From Micromonospora sonchi (lineage in GTDB: Bacteria; Actinomycetota; Actinomycetes; Mycobacteriales; Micromonosporaceae), in contig NZ_BMNB01000003.1 in assembly GCF_014646235.1 (NCBI RefSeq), forward strand, positions 186,001 through 250,000: a stretch of 64,000 nt of DNA, written 5' to 3'. Each line of letters starts with the position of its first letter. Position 1 is the stretch's first letter. Below the pieces are notes generated by a model that saw only the letters and a list, made by a program, of their open reading frames with translations, searched no databases and was not told the DNA's origin. Positions 49,582 through 56,255 of the stretch are shown one piece after another. The translations under genes were made by a program, and so were the position numbers.

Positions 49582-49850
49582 CACTCCCCCTCGCTGGCCG
49601 GCATCGCCCACCGCCACAACACCGGGCCACGGCCCTTCCCGTCGGTGTCGATGTCCCGCACTTCCAGGTGAAACTCGTGGGCCAGGTCGCGGCGGGCACC
49701 GGAGCGCAGCACCGCGCCGAGCAGATGCCGGTTCAGGTCCCTCTTCGTTTCGCTGGCGTCGTCCAGGTCGATGGCGGTCAGGAACGGGTTGATGTCCCGC
49801 ACCGGCCTGCCGTTGTGGAAGACGTTGATCTCATAGATTTTCGATGCCAT
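49581..49850 (-). CDS. Hypothetical protein, transfer module (89 aa)
   Basis: Starts MASKIYEINVFHNGRPVRDI at ATG 49850, which has a GAGG-like ribosome site upstream. It is beta-like at the start, with a helix NRHLLGAVLRSGARRDLAHE and a late FHLEVRDIDTDGKGRG. Overlaps the next gene. Not assigned. Confidence 0.6.
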   Translation of the reverse strand: MASKIYEINVFHNGRPVRDINPFLTAIDLDDASETKRDLNRHLLGAVLRSGARRDLAHEFHLEVRDIDTDGKGRGPVLWRWAMPASEGE

Positions 49851-49881
49851 CGAATCCTCGAATTCCGTGGGTTTCCGCAGG

Positions 49882-50223
49882 TCAGGGCGTATTCGCCGGG
49901 TCGTTGGGGTGGGGCTCGTCGGTGTCGGCGTACACCCACTTGCGGCCTTCGCGGGCCACCTCGGCGACCAGCAGCATCGCGATGCCGACCAGCGCACCGG
50001 CGACGACGGCGGCGACCTTCGACAGGTCGATGAGGGTGTTGGTGGCGAACCCTCCGACGGCGGCAGCACCAGCGAACGCGGCGGCGAGGCCGACCCACTC
50101 GGAGGCGATCTGCCGCCAGTCACGGTGCTTGATGACCTTGGTGTGGTCGATGACCTCCCCGGTGGTGGGGACGGCCACGGCGGCGGCTCGGGTGACGGTG
50201 GCGGGCAGGGTGTCAGTGGTCAT
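49882..50223 (-). CDS. Membrane protein with two segments, transfer module
   Basis: 113 residues. Two membrane segments lie at about 43-65 (WVGLAAAFAGAAAVGGFATN) and 71-90 (VAAVVAGALVGIAMLLVAEV), with polar ends. ATG 50223 follows a GAGG-like site and overlaps the next small gene. Probable member of the transfer membrane complex. Confidence 0.66.
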   Translation of the reverse strand: MTTDTLPATVTRAAAVAVPTTGEVIDHTKVIKHRDWRQIASEWVGLAAAFAGAAAVGGFATNTLIDLSKVAAVVAGALVGIAMLLVAEVAREGRKWVYADTDEPHPNDPANTP

Positions 50224-50362
50224 CGGTGGTGTCCTCCTCCGGCTCGGATGTCAGGTAGATGAAGGTCTTCGGGAAGCTCTGCCACACCTCTCGGAGGACG
50301 GCGGCAGCGTCGGCTTGGATGCGCCTCCGGAGGTCGTCCGGCAGCTCCGACAGGTCAAGCAC
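50213..50362 (-). CDS. Small hypothetical protein (49 aa), transfer module
   Basis: A short frame between two overlapping genes. GTG 50362 overlaps the upstream stop by eight bases and its own stop overlaps the next start, which supports it. The product MLDLSELPDDLRRRIQADAA, then VWQSFPKTFIYLTSEPEEDT is helix then acidic tail. Function unknown. Confidence 0.5.
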   Translation of the reverse strand: MLDLSELPDDLRRRIQADAAAVLREVWQSFPKTFIYLTSEPEEDTTDDH

Positions 50363-51010
50363 TGGTCACCTCCGGCAGGCCGGTGGTGGTGTCATCGGTG
50401 GCGTCGGTGGCGTCCTCCGTCGTGGTGTCGGAGGTGGCAGCGGAGTGCCACCGCTGGATGGCCTCCAACAGTCGCGGAGCCCGCCCCCAACCGCAGCCGA
50501 CGATCTTCACAATGTCGGCCTGCGACCACTGGTAGTTGGCCTCCGGATGTTCGGCGAGGCACTTCTGAACTGCCTCTTCGTCCGAAAGGGATACCCGCAC
50601 GGGCGCGGCGGTGGTGGTCTTGTTGCGGCCTCCGGAGGTTTTGCGTCCGCCTCCGGTGCGGTAGTCGGAGATGTTGGTGGTGCGCGCCTCCGCCTTCGCG
50701 AGGGCGACAGCCTCCGCAGCCTTCGCACGAACCTCCGCCAGGGTGGCCCGGTGCTCGGCGGTGGCGTGCTCCGCTGCCGCCCGGAGGTTGGCGATGGTGG
50801 CCTCCGCGTCGGCGTTCCGCTGCCGGAGGATGCCCACCTCCGCTTCGGCTTCGGTGCGGATACGGTCGACCTCCGACTGTGCCTCCGCGCGGATGTCGGC
50901 GATCTGCCGTTCGGTGGTGGTGCGGATGGAGGCGGCCTCCGCCTCCGCGCGCTGCACCTTGGCGATGGCGTCTTCGGTGATCTGGTTGATGGTGGCGCGG
51001 GCCTCCGCGA
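50235..51010. repeat. Dense CCTCCG/CGGAGG motif cluster
   Basis: About 20 copies of CCTCCG (either strand) occur in 775 bp, mostly as CCTCCGC or CCTCCGG, extending from the small gene into the coiled-coil gene. Part follows from Ala-Glu codons in the coiled coil, but copies in other reading phases also occur. Repeated short sites in spd genes serve TraB translocases as recognition sequences in some actinomycete plasmids. Confidence 0.45.
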
Positions 51011-51512
51011 GTTCGGCGGTGGCGGTGCGGAGTTGTTCGGTGGCGGTGCGGTGGCGGTCGTCGTCGGCCTTCTGGCTGGCTTCCTTGGCCCGGATGACGT
51101 CGGCGATCTTCCGCTGGAACTGTGCGGCGGCTTCGACGGCGAAGAACATGAGGAGCGGACCCCACGTGTGGGAAAGCACCCCACCAAGGTCGGGACCGCC
51201 TTCCTTGAACCACGAGCCGGCGGTGTTGAGCGCCCAGGTGGCGAATCCGGCGACCCAGCGGAGGGAGCCGACCCAGCCGGCTTTGACGCCGTACTGGGCG
51301 AGGATGGGGGTGGCGACCATGCCGACGGCGAGGGCCCCGTCTGCGATGAGGCTGAGCATCCAGGCGGTTTCTTTGGGGATGCCGTGGCTGATCAGGTAGC
51401 CGTAGACGATGGGTACGCCGTAGACCATGATGCCGACGACGACCGCCCAGGCGAGGCGGTTGACGATCCGCGCGGTCTTGCGCAGACGGTCGAGATCATC
51501 GTTCACGATCAT
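50355..51512 (-). CDS. DUF2637-like membrane coiled-coil protein (Spd-like)
   Basis: 385 residues. Four membrane segments lie in the first 125 residues (including AWAVVVGIMVYGVPIVYGYL and SLIADGALAVGMVATP), then a very long coiled coil of Ala/Glu/Arg repeats (about 130-280, with RATINQITEDAIAKVQRAEA), and a C-terminal HTH-like stretch (QADIVKIVGCGWGRAPRLLE). The layout matches DUF2637/Spd-type proteins found beside TraB in actinomycete conjugative elements. ATG 51512 follows GGAGG; GTG 51521 is nine bases further out. It is the first gene of the minus-strand transfer operon. Confidence 0.75.
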   Translation of the reverse strand: MIVNDDLDRLRKTARIVNRLAWAVVVGIMVYGVPIVYGYLISHGIPKETAWMLSLIADGALAVGMVATPILAQYGVKAGWVGSLRWVAGFATWALNTAGSWFKEGGPDLGGVLSHTWGPLLMFFAVEAAAQFQRKIADVIRAKEASQKADDDRHRTATEQLRTATAELAEARATINQITEDAIAKVQRAEAEAASIRTTTERQIADIRAEAQSEVDRIRTEAEAEVGILRQRNADAEATIANLRAAAEHATAEHRATLAEVRAKAAEAVALAKAEARTTNISDYRTGGGRKTSGGRNKTTTAAPVRVSLSDEEAVQKCLAEHPEANYQWSQADIVKIVGCGWGRAPRLLEAIQRWHSAATSDTTTEDATDATDDTTTGLPEVTSA

Positions 51513-51585
51513 CGTCCCCACCTCCTTGGTTGGCAGTCAATGCGCGCAGTCGCTCGCGTTTTCAGGGCCAAGCATGGCACACTCG

Positions 51586-51688
51586 GAACAGTTGGTACAA
51601 GCGACATGACCTGAACGGTTGGAACGATATCCGAGGATGGTGGCCGATGGCGGCGGTGGTGATCGCGAACCCTTGGAACGCTCGGTAC
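51586..51688. promoter_or_regulatory. Operator array GAACNNTTGGWAC in the divergent promoter
   Basis: Copies at 51586-51598 (GAACAGTTGGTAC), 51613-51625 (GAACGGTTGGAAC) and 51667-51679 (GAACCCTTGGAAC), plus a one-mismatch copy GAACGCTCGGTAC at 51676-51688. Start-to-start distances are 27 and 54 bp, i.e. multiples of 27. They lie between the transfer operon (minus) and the HTH gene at 51725 (plus). Regulator binding is inferred. Confidence 0.6.
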
Positions 51689-51724
51689 GCTCACCACCAA
51701 ATCGAGCGGCGGAGAGCAGGGGCG

Positions 51725-52000
51725 ATGGGGGACGACAGCAAGGCGCGACGTCTGCAAGACGAGCGGGCCGAATTGGAACGCCGCGTACGGGCAGGCGAAT
51801 GGTTGAAGATCGGCCTTGCTGCGAAGCTCCTCGAAATTGGCCGCACCACCGTGCATCGGATGCTCGACAACGAGAAGATCGGCTACCGGTGGACACCCAA
51901 CCGGACGCAGCGGGAGTGCGACCCTGCGGACATCGTCCGGTTGCTGGATGAGCGCCGGGAGCGTCAGGTCGGCAAGTCCGCTACCCCACCGTCCGAATAG
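51725..52000 (+). CDS. Excisionase/MerR-like HTH protein
   Basis: 91 residues. The core LKIGLAAKLLEIGRTTVHRM followed by LDNEKIGYRWTPN and DPADIVRLLDERRE is a winged-helix HTH of the excisionase/BldC type. ATG 51725 has AGGGG upstream, though an in-frame ATG at 51647 could extend it. Divergent from the transfer operon with a repeated operator between them, it is a strong candidate for the operon regulator, or for an excisionase with no integrase visible in the window. Confidence 0.75.
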   Translation: MGDDSKARRLQDERAELERRVRAGEWLKIGLAAKLLEIGRTTVHRMLDNEKIGYRWTPNRTQRECDPADIVRLLDERRERQVGKSATPPSE

Positions 52001-52139
52001 CCGTGTCATGCCTGCCAGCGTGTTGTTTGCGGCAGCGCACGGGAACGGCATCCGGTGAGCAGCCCGTGGGCGTCGATCACATGCTGCCCATACGCTGGTA
52101 GCTGCTTGTCGATGCGTTGACCATGTTGGGGCGGCAACC

Positions 52140-53534
52140 ATGACCACCGTTGAGGCACCGAACCGACTCGCCGCGCTACGCGAGCGGGCGTCGTTGACTC
52201 AGCAGGAGGTGGCGGACCGGCTGGGGTCGCCGGTGACTGCCGGGCAGGTGTCTCGGTGGGAGCGGGGCGAGGTGGTTCCGGTCCCCCGCTATAGGCGGAT
52301 GTTGGCGCAGGTGTTTGGGGTGTCGGTGGTCGAGCTTGGTCTGTCGTCTCCGGTGCCGCGCCCTCGTGTCGGGTCGAGCGCAGAGGACTGGTTTGTGGGA
52401 GATGCGCAGGATCAGCGGGTGGTCGAGTCGCAGAATCGTTGGCGGGCCACCCGGCAGGCGTTGAACGCGAACCGGCACGCCTTGGCGCAGACGGCGGCCG
52501 GGTTGTATCCGGAGCGCCGGCTGTCGGGCACGGGTCTGATCGCCGGTCCGGGCTGGATTCCGGACGGGCCGGTGGACTTGGGTGCGGTCGAGTTGGTGGA
52601 GCGGCCGGATGCGCCGCTGCCCGCACTGGACGGGTCGGAGCGTGAGGCGGCCCGCCTGCTGCCCGACCAGTCGTTGATGCGCCCGTTCCCGAGGTATACG
52701 ACGGCGGTGCGGGATTTGGCGAGGCCGCGTCTGTTTGAGGACCGGCATGCGTGGCGGATGCTCGGCGTGGACTGGTCGCAGCCGTCGATGGCGTTCGGGG
52801 ACACCACCTACTTTCAGTGCGCGGACGTGTTCGAGTCGCTGGCGCACGAGCTGGCGTACGCCGATTTGGATGCGGACGGGCGGCCGGCGTCGCATCCGAC
52901 ACTGCGGGACCTGCCGTTCCGCCGGCTGGTTGGCTCGCCGTTCGATCTGGGGCGCCGTCCGGTGATGCCGGCGGTGTCCACGCTGACGGTCCGCCGTGAT
53001 GGGGACTCGGCCGAGTTTCTGATGCACCGCCGCGATCCGAGAGCGGTTGCCGCTGCTGGGGGCATGTTGCAGGTGATTCCGTCGGGCATTTTCCAGCCGT
53101 CGAGCCTGCTGCCGGCCGCGCGTGCCGCCGACTTCGACCTGTGGCGCAACATCCAACGAGAGCTGGCCGAAGAGTTGTTGGGGATGCCGGAGGCGGACGG
53201 GCACGGGCAGCCGGTCGACTACACGTCGGGACCGTTCGGGGTGCTCGATGCGGCGCGGGCCGACGGGACGGCGCGGGTGTGGTGCCTCGGTGTGGCCCTG
53301 GACGCGTTGACGCTGGTTGGGGAGGTGTTGACGGTGCTGGTGGTCGACGCCGACGTGTTCGATGCGCTCGCGTACGACTTTGTTGACCGCAACGATGAGG
53401 GCCAGGTCGTCGCCGAGCGGTTCCCGTTCACGGCCGAGGGTGTACGAGGGCTGCTCGACTCTGGGGCGGTTGCCCCCGCCGGGGCTGGCTGTCTTGAACT
53501 CGCGTGGCGGTGGCGGGACGGGCTGTTGGCGTGA
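52140..53534 (+). CDS. XRE-HTH regulator fused to a Nudix-like domain
   Basis: 464 residues. HTH at about 8-60: NRLAALRERASLTQQEVADR, VTAGQVSRWERGEVVPV. A linker of unknown fold follows, then a Nudix-like domain (about 275-430): EFLMHRRDPR, GGMLQVIPSGIFQPSS, and RELAEELLG, which keeps the RE-x-x-EE core of the Nudix box but is shifted by one residue at the final Gly and has no clear preceding GX5E. XRE-Nudix fusions are common in actinomycete AICEs; a Nudix protein (Pif) controls pSAM2 transfer. ATG 52140 with GGGGCGG upstream. Predicted regulator of transfer or maintenance. Confidence 0.8.
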   Translation: MTTVEAPNRLAALRERASLTQQEVADRLGSPVTAGQVSRWERGEVVPVPRYRRMLAQVFGVSVVELGLSSPVPRPRVGSSAEDWFVGDAQDQRVVESQNRWRATRQALNANRHALAQTAAGLYPERRLSGTGLIAGPGWIPDGPVDLGAVELVERPDAPLPALDGSEREAARLLPDQSLMRPFPRYTTAVRDLARPRLFEDRHAWRMLGVDWSQPSMAFGDTTYFQCADVFESLAHELAYADLDADGRPASHPTLRDLPFRRLVGSPFDLGRRPVMPAVSTLTVRRDGDSAEFLMHRRDPRAVAAAGGMLQVIPSGIFQPSSLLPAARAADFDLWRNIQRELAEELLGMPEADGHGQPVDYTSGPFGVLDAARADGTARVWCLGVALDALTLVGEVLTVLVVDADVFDALAYDFVDRNDEGQVVAERFPFTAEGVRGLLDSGAVAPAGAGCLELAWRWRDGLLA

Positions 53535-53549
53535 CCGTGCAGACGGTGA

Positions 53550-53578
53550 AGCCCCGGTCCGGGATTCCGGCCGGGGCT
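53550..53578 (+). terminator. Hairpin terminator after the XRE-Nudix gene
   Basis: AGCCCCGGTCCGG (53550-53562) pairs with CCGGCCGGGGCT (53567-53578) with one bulge and a 4-base loop. It is directly after the XRE-Nudix gene and before the membrane protein gene. Confidence 0.65.
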
Positions 53579-53651
53579 CACTCGTGCCCGCGTCGGATTG
53601 GTCAGTGCGCCCACTTACCCGGCAGCCATCGACCAACTACGCTACGCGGTC

Positions 53652-54131
53652 ATGACGTTACCCACCCGAGCCATCCGCTGGCGGCTGGCCATCCCCGGCC
53701 TGGCGTGGATCTTCTTCACCTTCCTGGCCGCCCTCATCGCATGGACGTGGGCACCCCGCGACAGCACCGAAGGATGGCTAGCTCTGCTGGCGGCGCTGTT
53801 CGCCGTAGTGGTAGTGCCACCTGCTTTGGTCTACTTCCACCACGCCCGCAAAGAGTCTGGGCAGGCGCTCCCGTTTGAGGGTTGGGTGATCACAGCCGTG
53901 ATGGCAGCGACGCTGGCCGCGTTCGGGTGGGTTGTTGCCGGCTGGCGCGTGGACGCCGGCAACATCAACTCGACATGGGGTCGCATCGAAGCGGCCATGT
54001 TCTTGGCGATCATCCCGGCTTTAGGTGCCGGATCGACTTCGGTCCTCTGGGATGCAGACGACCAGCTGCGCCGGCTGCGTACGGAGAAGGCGGCGGCGGG
54101 TCGAGATGGCGACCAGCGGCCCGTGATGTAG
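53652..54131 (+). CDS. Membrane protein with about four segments
   Basis: 159 residues. Segments near 10-30 (WRLAIPGLAWIFFTFLAALI), 38-58 (LALLAALFAVVVVPPALVYF), 78-98 (VITAVMAATLAAFGWVVAGW) and 114-135. ATG 53652 is chosen over an upstream GTG because the frame before it overlaps the terminator. The C-terminal end is polar. Location beside transfer and immunity genes is suggestive of an exclusion or transfer role, but this is not shown. Confidence 0.65.
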   Translation: MTLPTRAIRWRLAIPGLAWIFFTFLAALIAWTWAPRDSTEGWLALLAALFAVVVVPPALVYFHHARKESGQALPFEGWVITAVMAATLAAFGWVVAGWRVDAGNINSTWGRIEAAMFLAIIPALGAGSTSVLWDADDQLRRLRTEKAAAGRDGDQRPVM

Positions 54132-54153
54132 CCGCCGTAGGCGCACAAAGGAA

Positions 54154-54188
54154 GCGAGCCCCTGCCTGCGCGTTAGGCGGGGGCTCGC
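54154..54188 (+). terminator. Hairpin terminator
   Basis: GCGAGCCCC (54154-54162) and GGGGCTCGC (54180-54188) form a perfect 9-bp stem with a 17-base loop after the membrane protein gene. Its sequence resembles the hairpins at 43953 and 53550, which share the AGCCCC/GGGGCT ends. Confidence 0.6.
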
Positions 54189-54361
54189 TCGTGTGCGACC
54201 CCTCCTACCGTGGCGGGAACGCACCTCTCGCCCTGTTCGGCGATTTCACCCGCTGGCGCTGCCTCAGCCGTGCGATTTCCTGGTAGTGAAAGCGGAGCCT
54301 GCCACCAGGATACGGACGCCAGCAACGCATCGACCCCCGCGAGCATGATCCGGACAGGCGG

Positions 54362-54424
54362 TAAGATAGGGGCACAAACGAAAATCGGGGCCGGCAGGAG
54401 TTGGCGCTCCTGTTACCCGGCCCC
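54362..54424 (+). promoter_or_regulatory. Leader with -10 and attenuator-like hairpin
   Basis: TAAGAT (54362-54367) could be a -10 element without a clear -35. It is followed by a hairpin with an 8-bp outer stem (GGGGCCGG 54387-54394, CCGGCCCC 54417-54424) and a 6-bp inner stem (CAGGAG, CTCCTG). The inner strand resembles a ribosome site. The rest of 54189-54361 shows nothing I can support. Confidence 0.45.
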
Positions 54425-54451
54425 TTGATCGCCGCTAGGAGGCGACCCAAG

Positions 54452-54544
54452 ATGAGGGTACGAGTGTATCCCGTCCGTACTGGTGTGCGGATGACAATCC
54501 CGTCCAGCCGTGACCCGCGCGACACGACGGCGGTGGCCCCATGA
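54452..54544 (+). CDS. Leader ORF (30 aa) coupled to the replication-type gene
   Basis: ATG 54452 follows AGGAGG, and its stop overlaps the ATG of the next gene (ATGA at 54541-54544). The peptide MRVRVYPVRTGVRMTIPSSR is basic. A leader peptide that controls translation of the downstream initiator-like gene is likely; replication control by such leaders is common in plasmids. The hairpin upstream adds to this view. Confidence 0.5.
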   Translation: MRVRVYPVRTGVRMTIPSSRDPRDTTAVAP

Positions 54545-55407
54545 GCCGCCACACCGCAACCGCCAAACAGGCACAGGACACCATCAGCAGCCAGGTAGGC
54601 CCGTGGGGCATGGTCCCCGCGTGGGTGCTGCTCGTGAAAGACAGCAAGGGCAAAGGGCTCAGCGGCGCGGACCTGCGCGTGTACGTCGCGTTGCGGACGT
54701 TCGCTGACCGGTGGGGTGCCGCGTTCCCCCACGTGCCGACGATCGCCGCTCGGGCCGATGTCACTGCTCGCACCGCCGAGAAGAGCATCACCCGGCTACG
54801 CGACCTCGGGCTGTTGACGAGCAAGCGCCGGTATCGGGCCGACGGGTCGATCTCCGGCTGTGACTACGTGCTGCGGGACATCCCGCCGTCGCCGGATGAG
54901 GTTGAGAACGCGGAGGGGGTACCGTCCATTTCGACGGTACCCCCCGGCGAGGCGGACGGTACCCCCCGTCCAGATGGACGGAGCAATAACACCCCACCTG
55001 AACACACCAGGGAAACACCCCAGAGATCAGATCAGAGCAGCCCCACTTCCAGTCGCTCCGCTCCTTCCAGTGGCGGCGTGAACGACGAAGACGACTTCGA
55101 GGATCCGTGGGCAACACCAGCACCACCGCCACAGCGGCAGGCGAGCACCGCTGAAAAGCTCACCCGCAAACGGGCAGACGACCGCGAACTGTTCCTCAGC
55201 CTCGTCAACGCTGAGGGCCTACGCTCCGACGGCAGCCTCTTCGGCGAGGGCGTGTGGACCGTGGACGCCTTCTACGACGCGTTCCGCAGGATGAAGCGGA
55301 AGAAGCCGATCGGGTTCCCCGGTGCCTACGTGGAGCCGATGTACGCGGCGAACGAGGATCAGGGGGTGCGGGACTGGCTGCTGACGCTTGGCCTCGAACC
55401 CGTGTAG
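54541..55407 (+). CDS. Winged-helix replication initiator-like protein
   Basis: 288 residues. The N-terminal winged helix (about 20-105) contains WVLLVKDSKGKGLSGADLRV, FPHVPTIAARADVTARTAEK and SITRLRDLGLLTSKRRY, the pattern of HTH_36-type domains in plasmid and phage initiators. A low-complexity linker with palindromic DNA follows, and a C-terminal helical domain (ADDRELFLSLVNAEGL, FYDAFRRMKRKKPIGFPGAY). ATG 54541 is coupled to a leader ORF. It may initiate replication of a plasmid form or control it; the DnaB-linked initiator at 915 is a different protein. Confidence 0.68.
   Translation: MSRHTATAKQAQDTISSQVGPWGMVPAWVLLVKDSKGKGLSGADLRVYVALRTFADRWGAAFPHVPTIAARADVTARTAEKSITRLRDLGLLTSKRRYRADGSISGCDYVLRDIPPSPDEVENAEGVPSISTVPPGEADGTPRPDGRSNNTPPEHTRETPQRSDQSSPTSSRSAPSSGGVNDEDDFEDPWATPAPPPQRQASTAEKLTRKRADDRELFLSLVNAEGLRSDGSLFGEGVWTVDAFYDAFRRMKRKKPIGFPGAYVEPMYAANEDQGVRDWLLTLGLEPV
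54915..54980 (+). repeat. Palindrome and direct repeats inside the initiator-like gene
   Basis: GGGGGTACCGTC (54915-54926) and GACGGTACCCCC (54933-54944) form a perfect 12-bp inverted repeat with a 6-base loop. GACGGTACCCCCC recurs at 54955-54967, and CGTCC/GGACG (54967-54980) follows. These may be initiator binding sites or an RNA hairpin within the gene linker region. Confidence 0.55.
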
Positions 55408-55447
55408 ACACTCCCCGACCCACCCCTAACCCGAAGGAGACACCCCC

Positions 55448-55849
55448 ATGGCAATGACCCCCGACCAGATCACCACCGACGACGACGGATGGGGCTATCG
55501 CACCGGCGCCCGCTTCGTAGACCCACCCACCTGGGAGAAGCACGCCGAGACTGTGATGGGCCGGCGGAACATCCACATCTGGCCGCTCGTTGAGGGCCTG
55601 ATCCTCGCCGCCGACAACCAGGGGCAGATCATCGACTACCAGCCCCGCAAGTTCTATGAGGGGCCGCTGTCGGACGGCATGCGCAACGAGGACGACGCCC
55701 CTGATTGGCGGCTTGCCTACGACCGGTTCGCGGCGAGCGTGTTGCCGATGTTCCTGTTCCAGATGGTGGAGATGGGTCTGTTGGCGACGCGAGGCAACGG
55801 AAATTCGGTCGACTACCGGCTTGCCCTGCCGGGCGGTGAGGGGGCGTGA
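55448..55849 (+). CDS. Hypothetical protein (133 aa)
   Basis: Starts at ATG 55448 after AAGGAGA. Contains WGYRTGARFVDPPTWEKHAE, a helical middle (LVEGLILAADNQGQIIDYQP) and PMFLFQMVEMGLLATRGNGN. Fold unknown. It is coupled to the following gene and lies downstream of the replication-type gene, so may share its role. Confidence 0.6.
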   Translation: MAMTPDQITTDDDGWGYRTGARFVDPPTWEKHAETVMGRRNIHIWPLVEGLILAADNQGQIIDYQPRKFYEGPLSDGMRNEDDAPDWRLAYDRFAASVLPMFLFQMVEMGLLATRGNGNSVDYRLALPGGEGA

Positions 55850-56151
55850 GCGAGGCTGTGGAGCCACCGAAGGTGCAGCCGGTACATCGGGTTGAGGTCG
55901 AACCCGGACACGGCCCGACGTTCGAGGTGCAGGCACGCGAGTTCGACGGGCTGAGCGAAAACCCGTACATCGACGTGACGTACCGGCTCGCGGATCAGGG
56001 CGAGGCGGAGGTGTCGCTGACGGCTCGGTACGGCCTGTCGCTGGCGGAGGTTGACGCGCTGATCGGGGCGCTGGCGGCGGCGCGGGCTGAGGCCGTGGCT
56101 GAGGCCGAGTTGTACGGCTGGTCGGAGGATGAGGGTGCGGTGGGCGGATAG
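55846..56151 (+). CDS. Hypothetical acidic protein (101 aa)
   Basis: GTG 55846 overlaps the upstream stop. The first half is beta-like (VEPGHGPTFEVQAREFDGLS, YIDVTYRLADQGEAEVSLTA) and the second is a helix with LAEVDALIGALAAARAEAV. Last plus-strand gene before the convergent region. Not recognised. Confidence 0.58.
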   Translation: MSEAVEPPKVQPVHRVEVEPGHGPTFEVQAREFDGLSENPYIDVTYRLADQGEAEVSLTARYGLSLAEVDALIGALAAARAEAVAEAELYGWSEDEGAVGG

Positions 56152-56208
56152 CCATTCGCCGGTTGCCGGATTGCCTATCGGATAGCCATTCGACCTGGGC
56201 AAACGCTA

Positions 56209-56240
56209 GGGGCCGCCCACCCGTCAAGGTGAGCGGCCCC
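56209..56240. terminator. Hairpin between convergent genes
   Basis: GGGGCCGC (56209-56216) pairs with GCGGCCCC (56233-56240); a short CACC/GGTG pair extends the fold inside the loop. It serves the plus gene ending at 56151 and the minus gene ending at 56256. Nearby, CGGATAGCCATTCG occurs twice (56145-56158 and 56179-56192). Confidence 0.6.
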
Positions 56241-56255
56241 AAAGCCGGGCAGCGG

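Noticed and set aside
48476..49792. A 438-residue plus-strand frame
   Set aside because: It is antisense to four overlapping membrane protein genes with good hydrophobic profiles; its own product is low-complexity Arg, Gly and Pro.
51725..52000. Antitoxin of a toxin-antitoxin pair
   Set aside because: No toxin-like partner lies beside it; the regulator reading with operator array fits better.
52176..53636. A 486-residue minus-strand frame
   Set aside because: It is antisense to the XRE-Nudix gene, which has a clear HTH; the frame product is a string of Arg, His, Gln and Pro.
54210..54428. A 72-residue plus-strand frame before the leader
   Set aside because: It spans the -10 and hairpin, has no ribosome site, and its product is low in structure.
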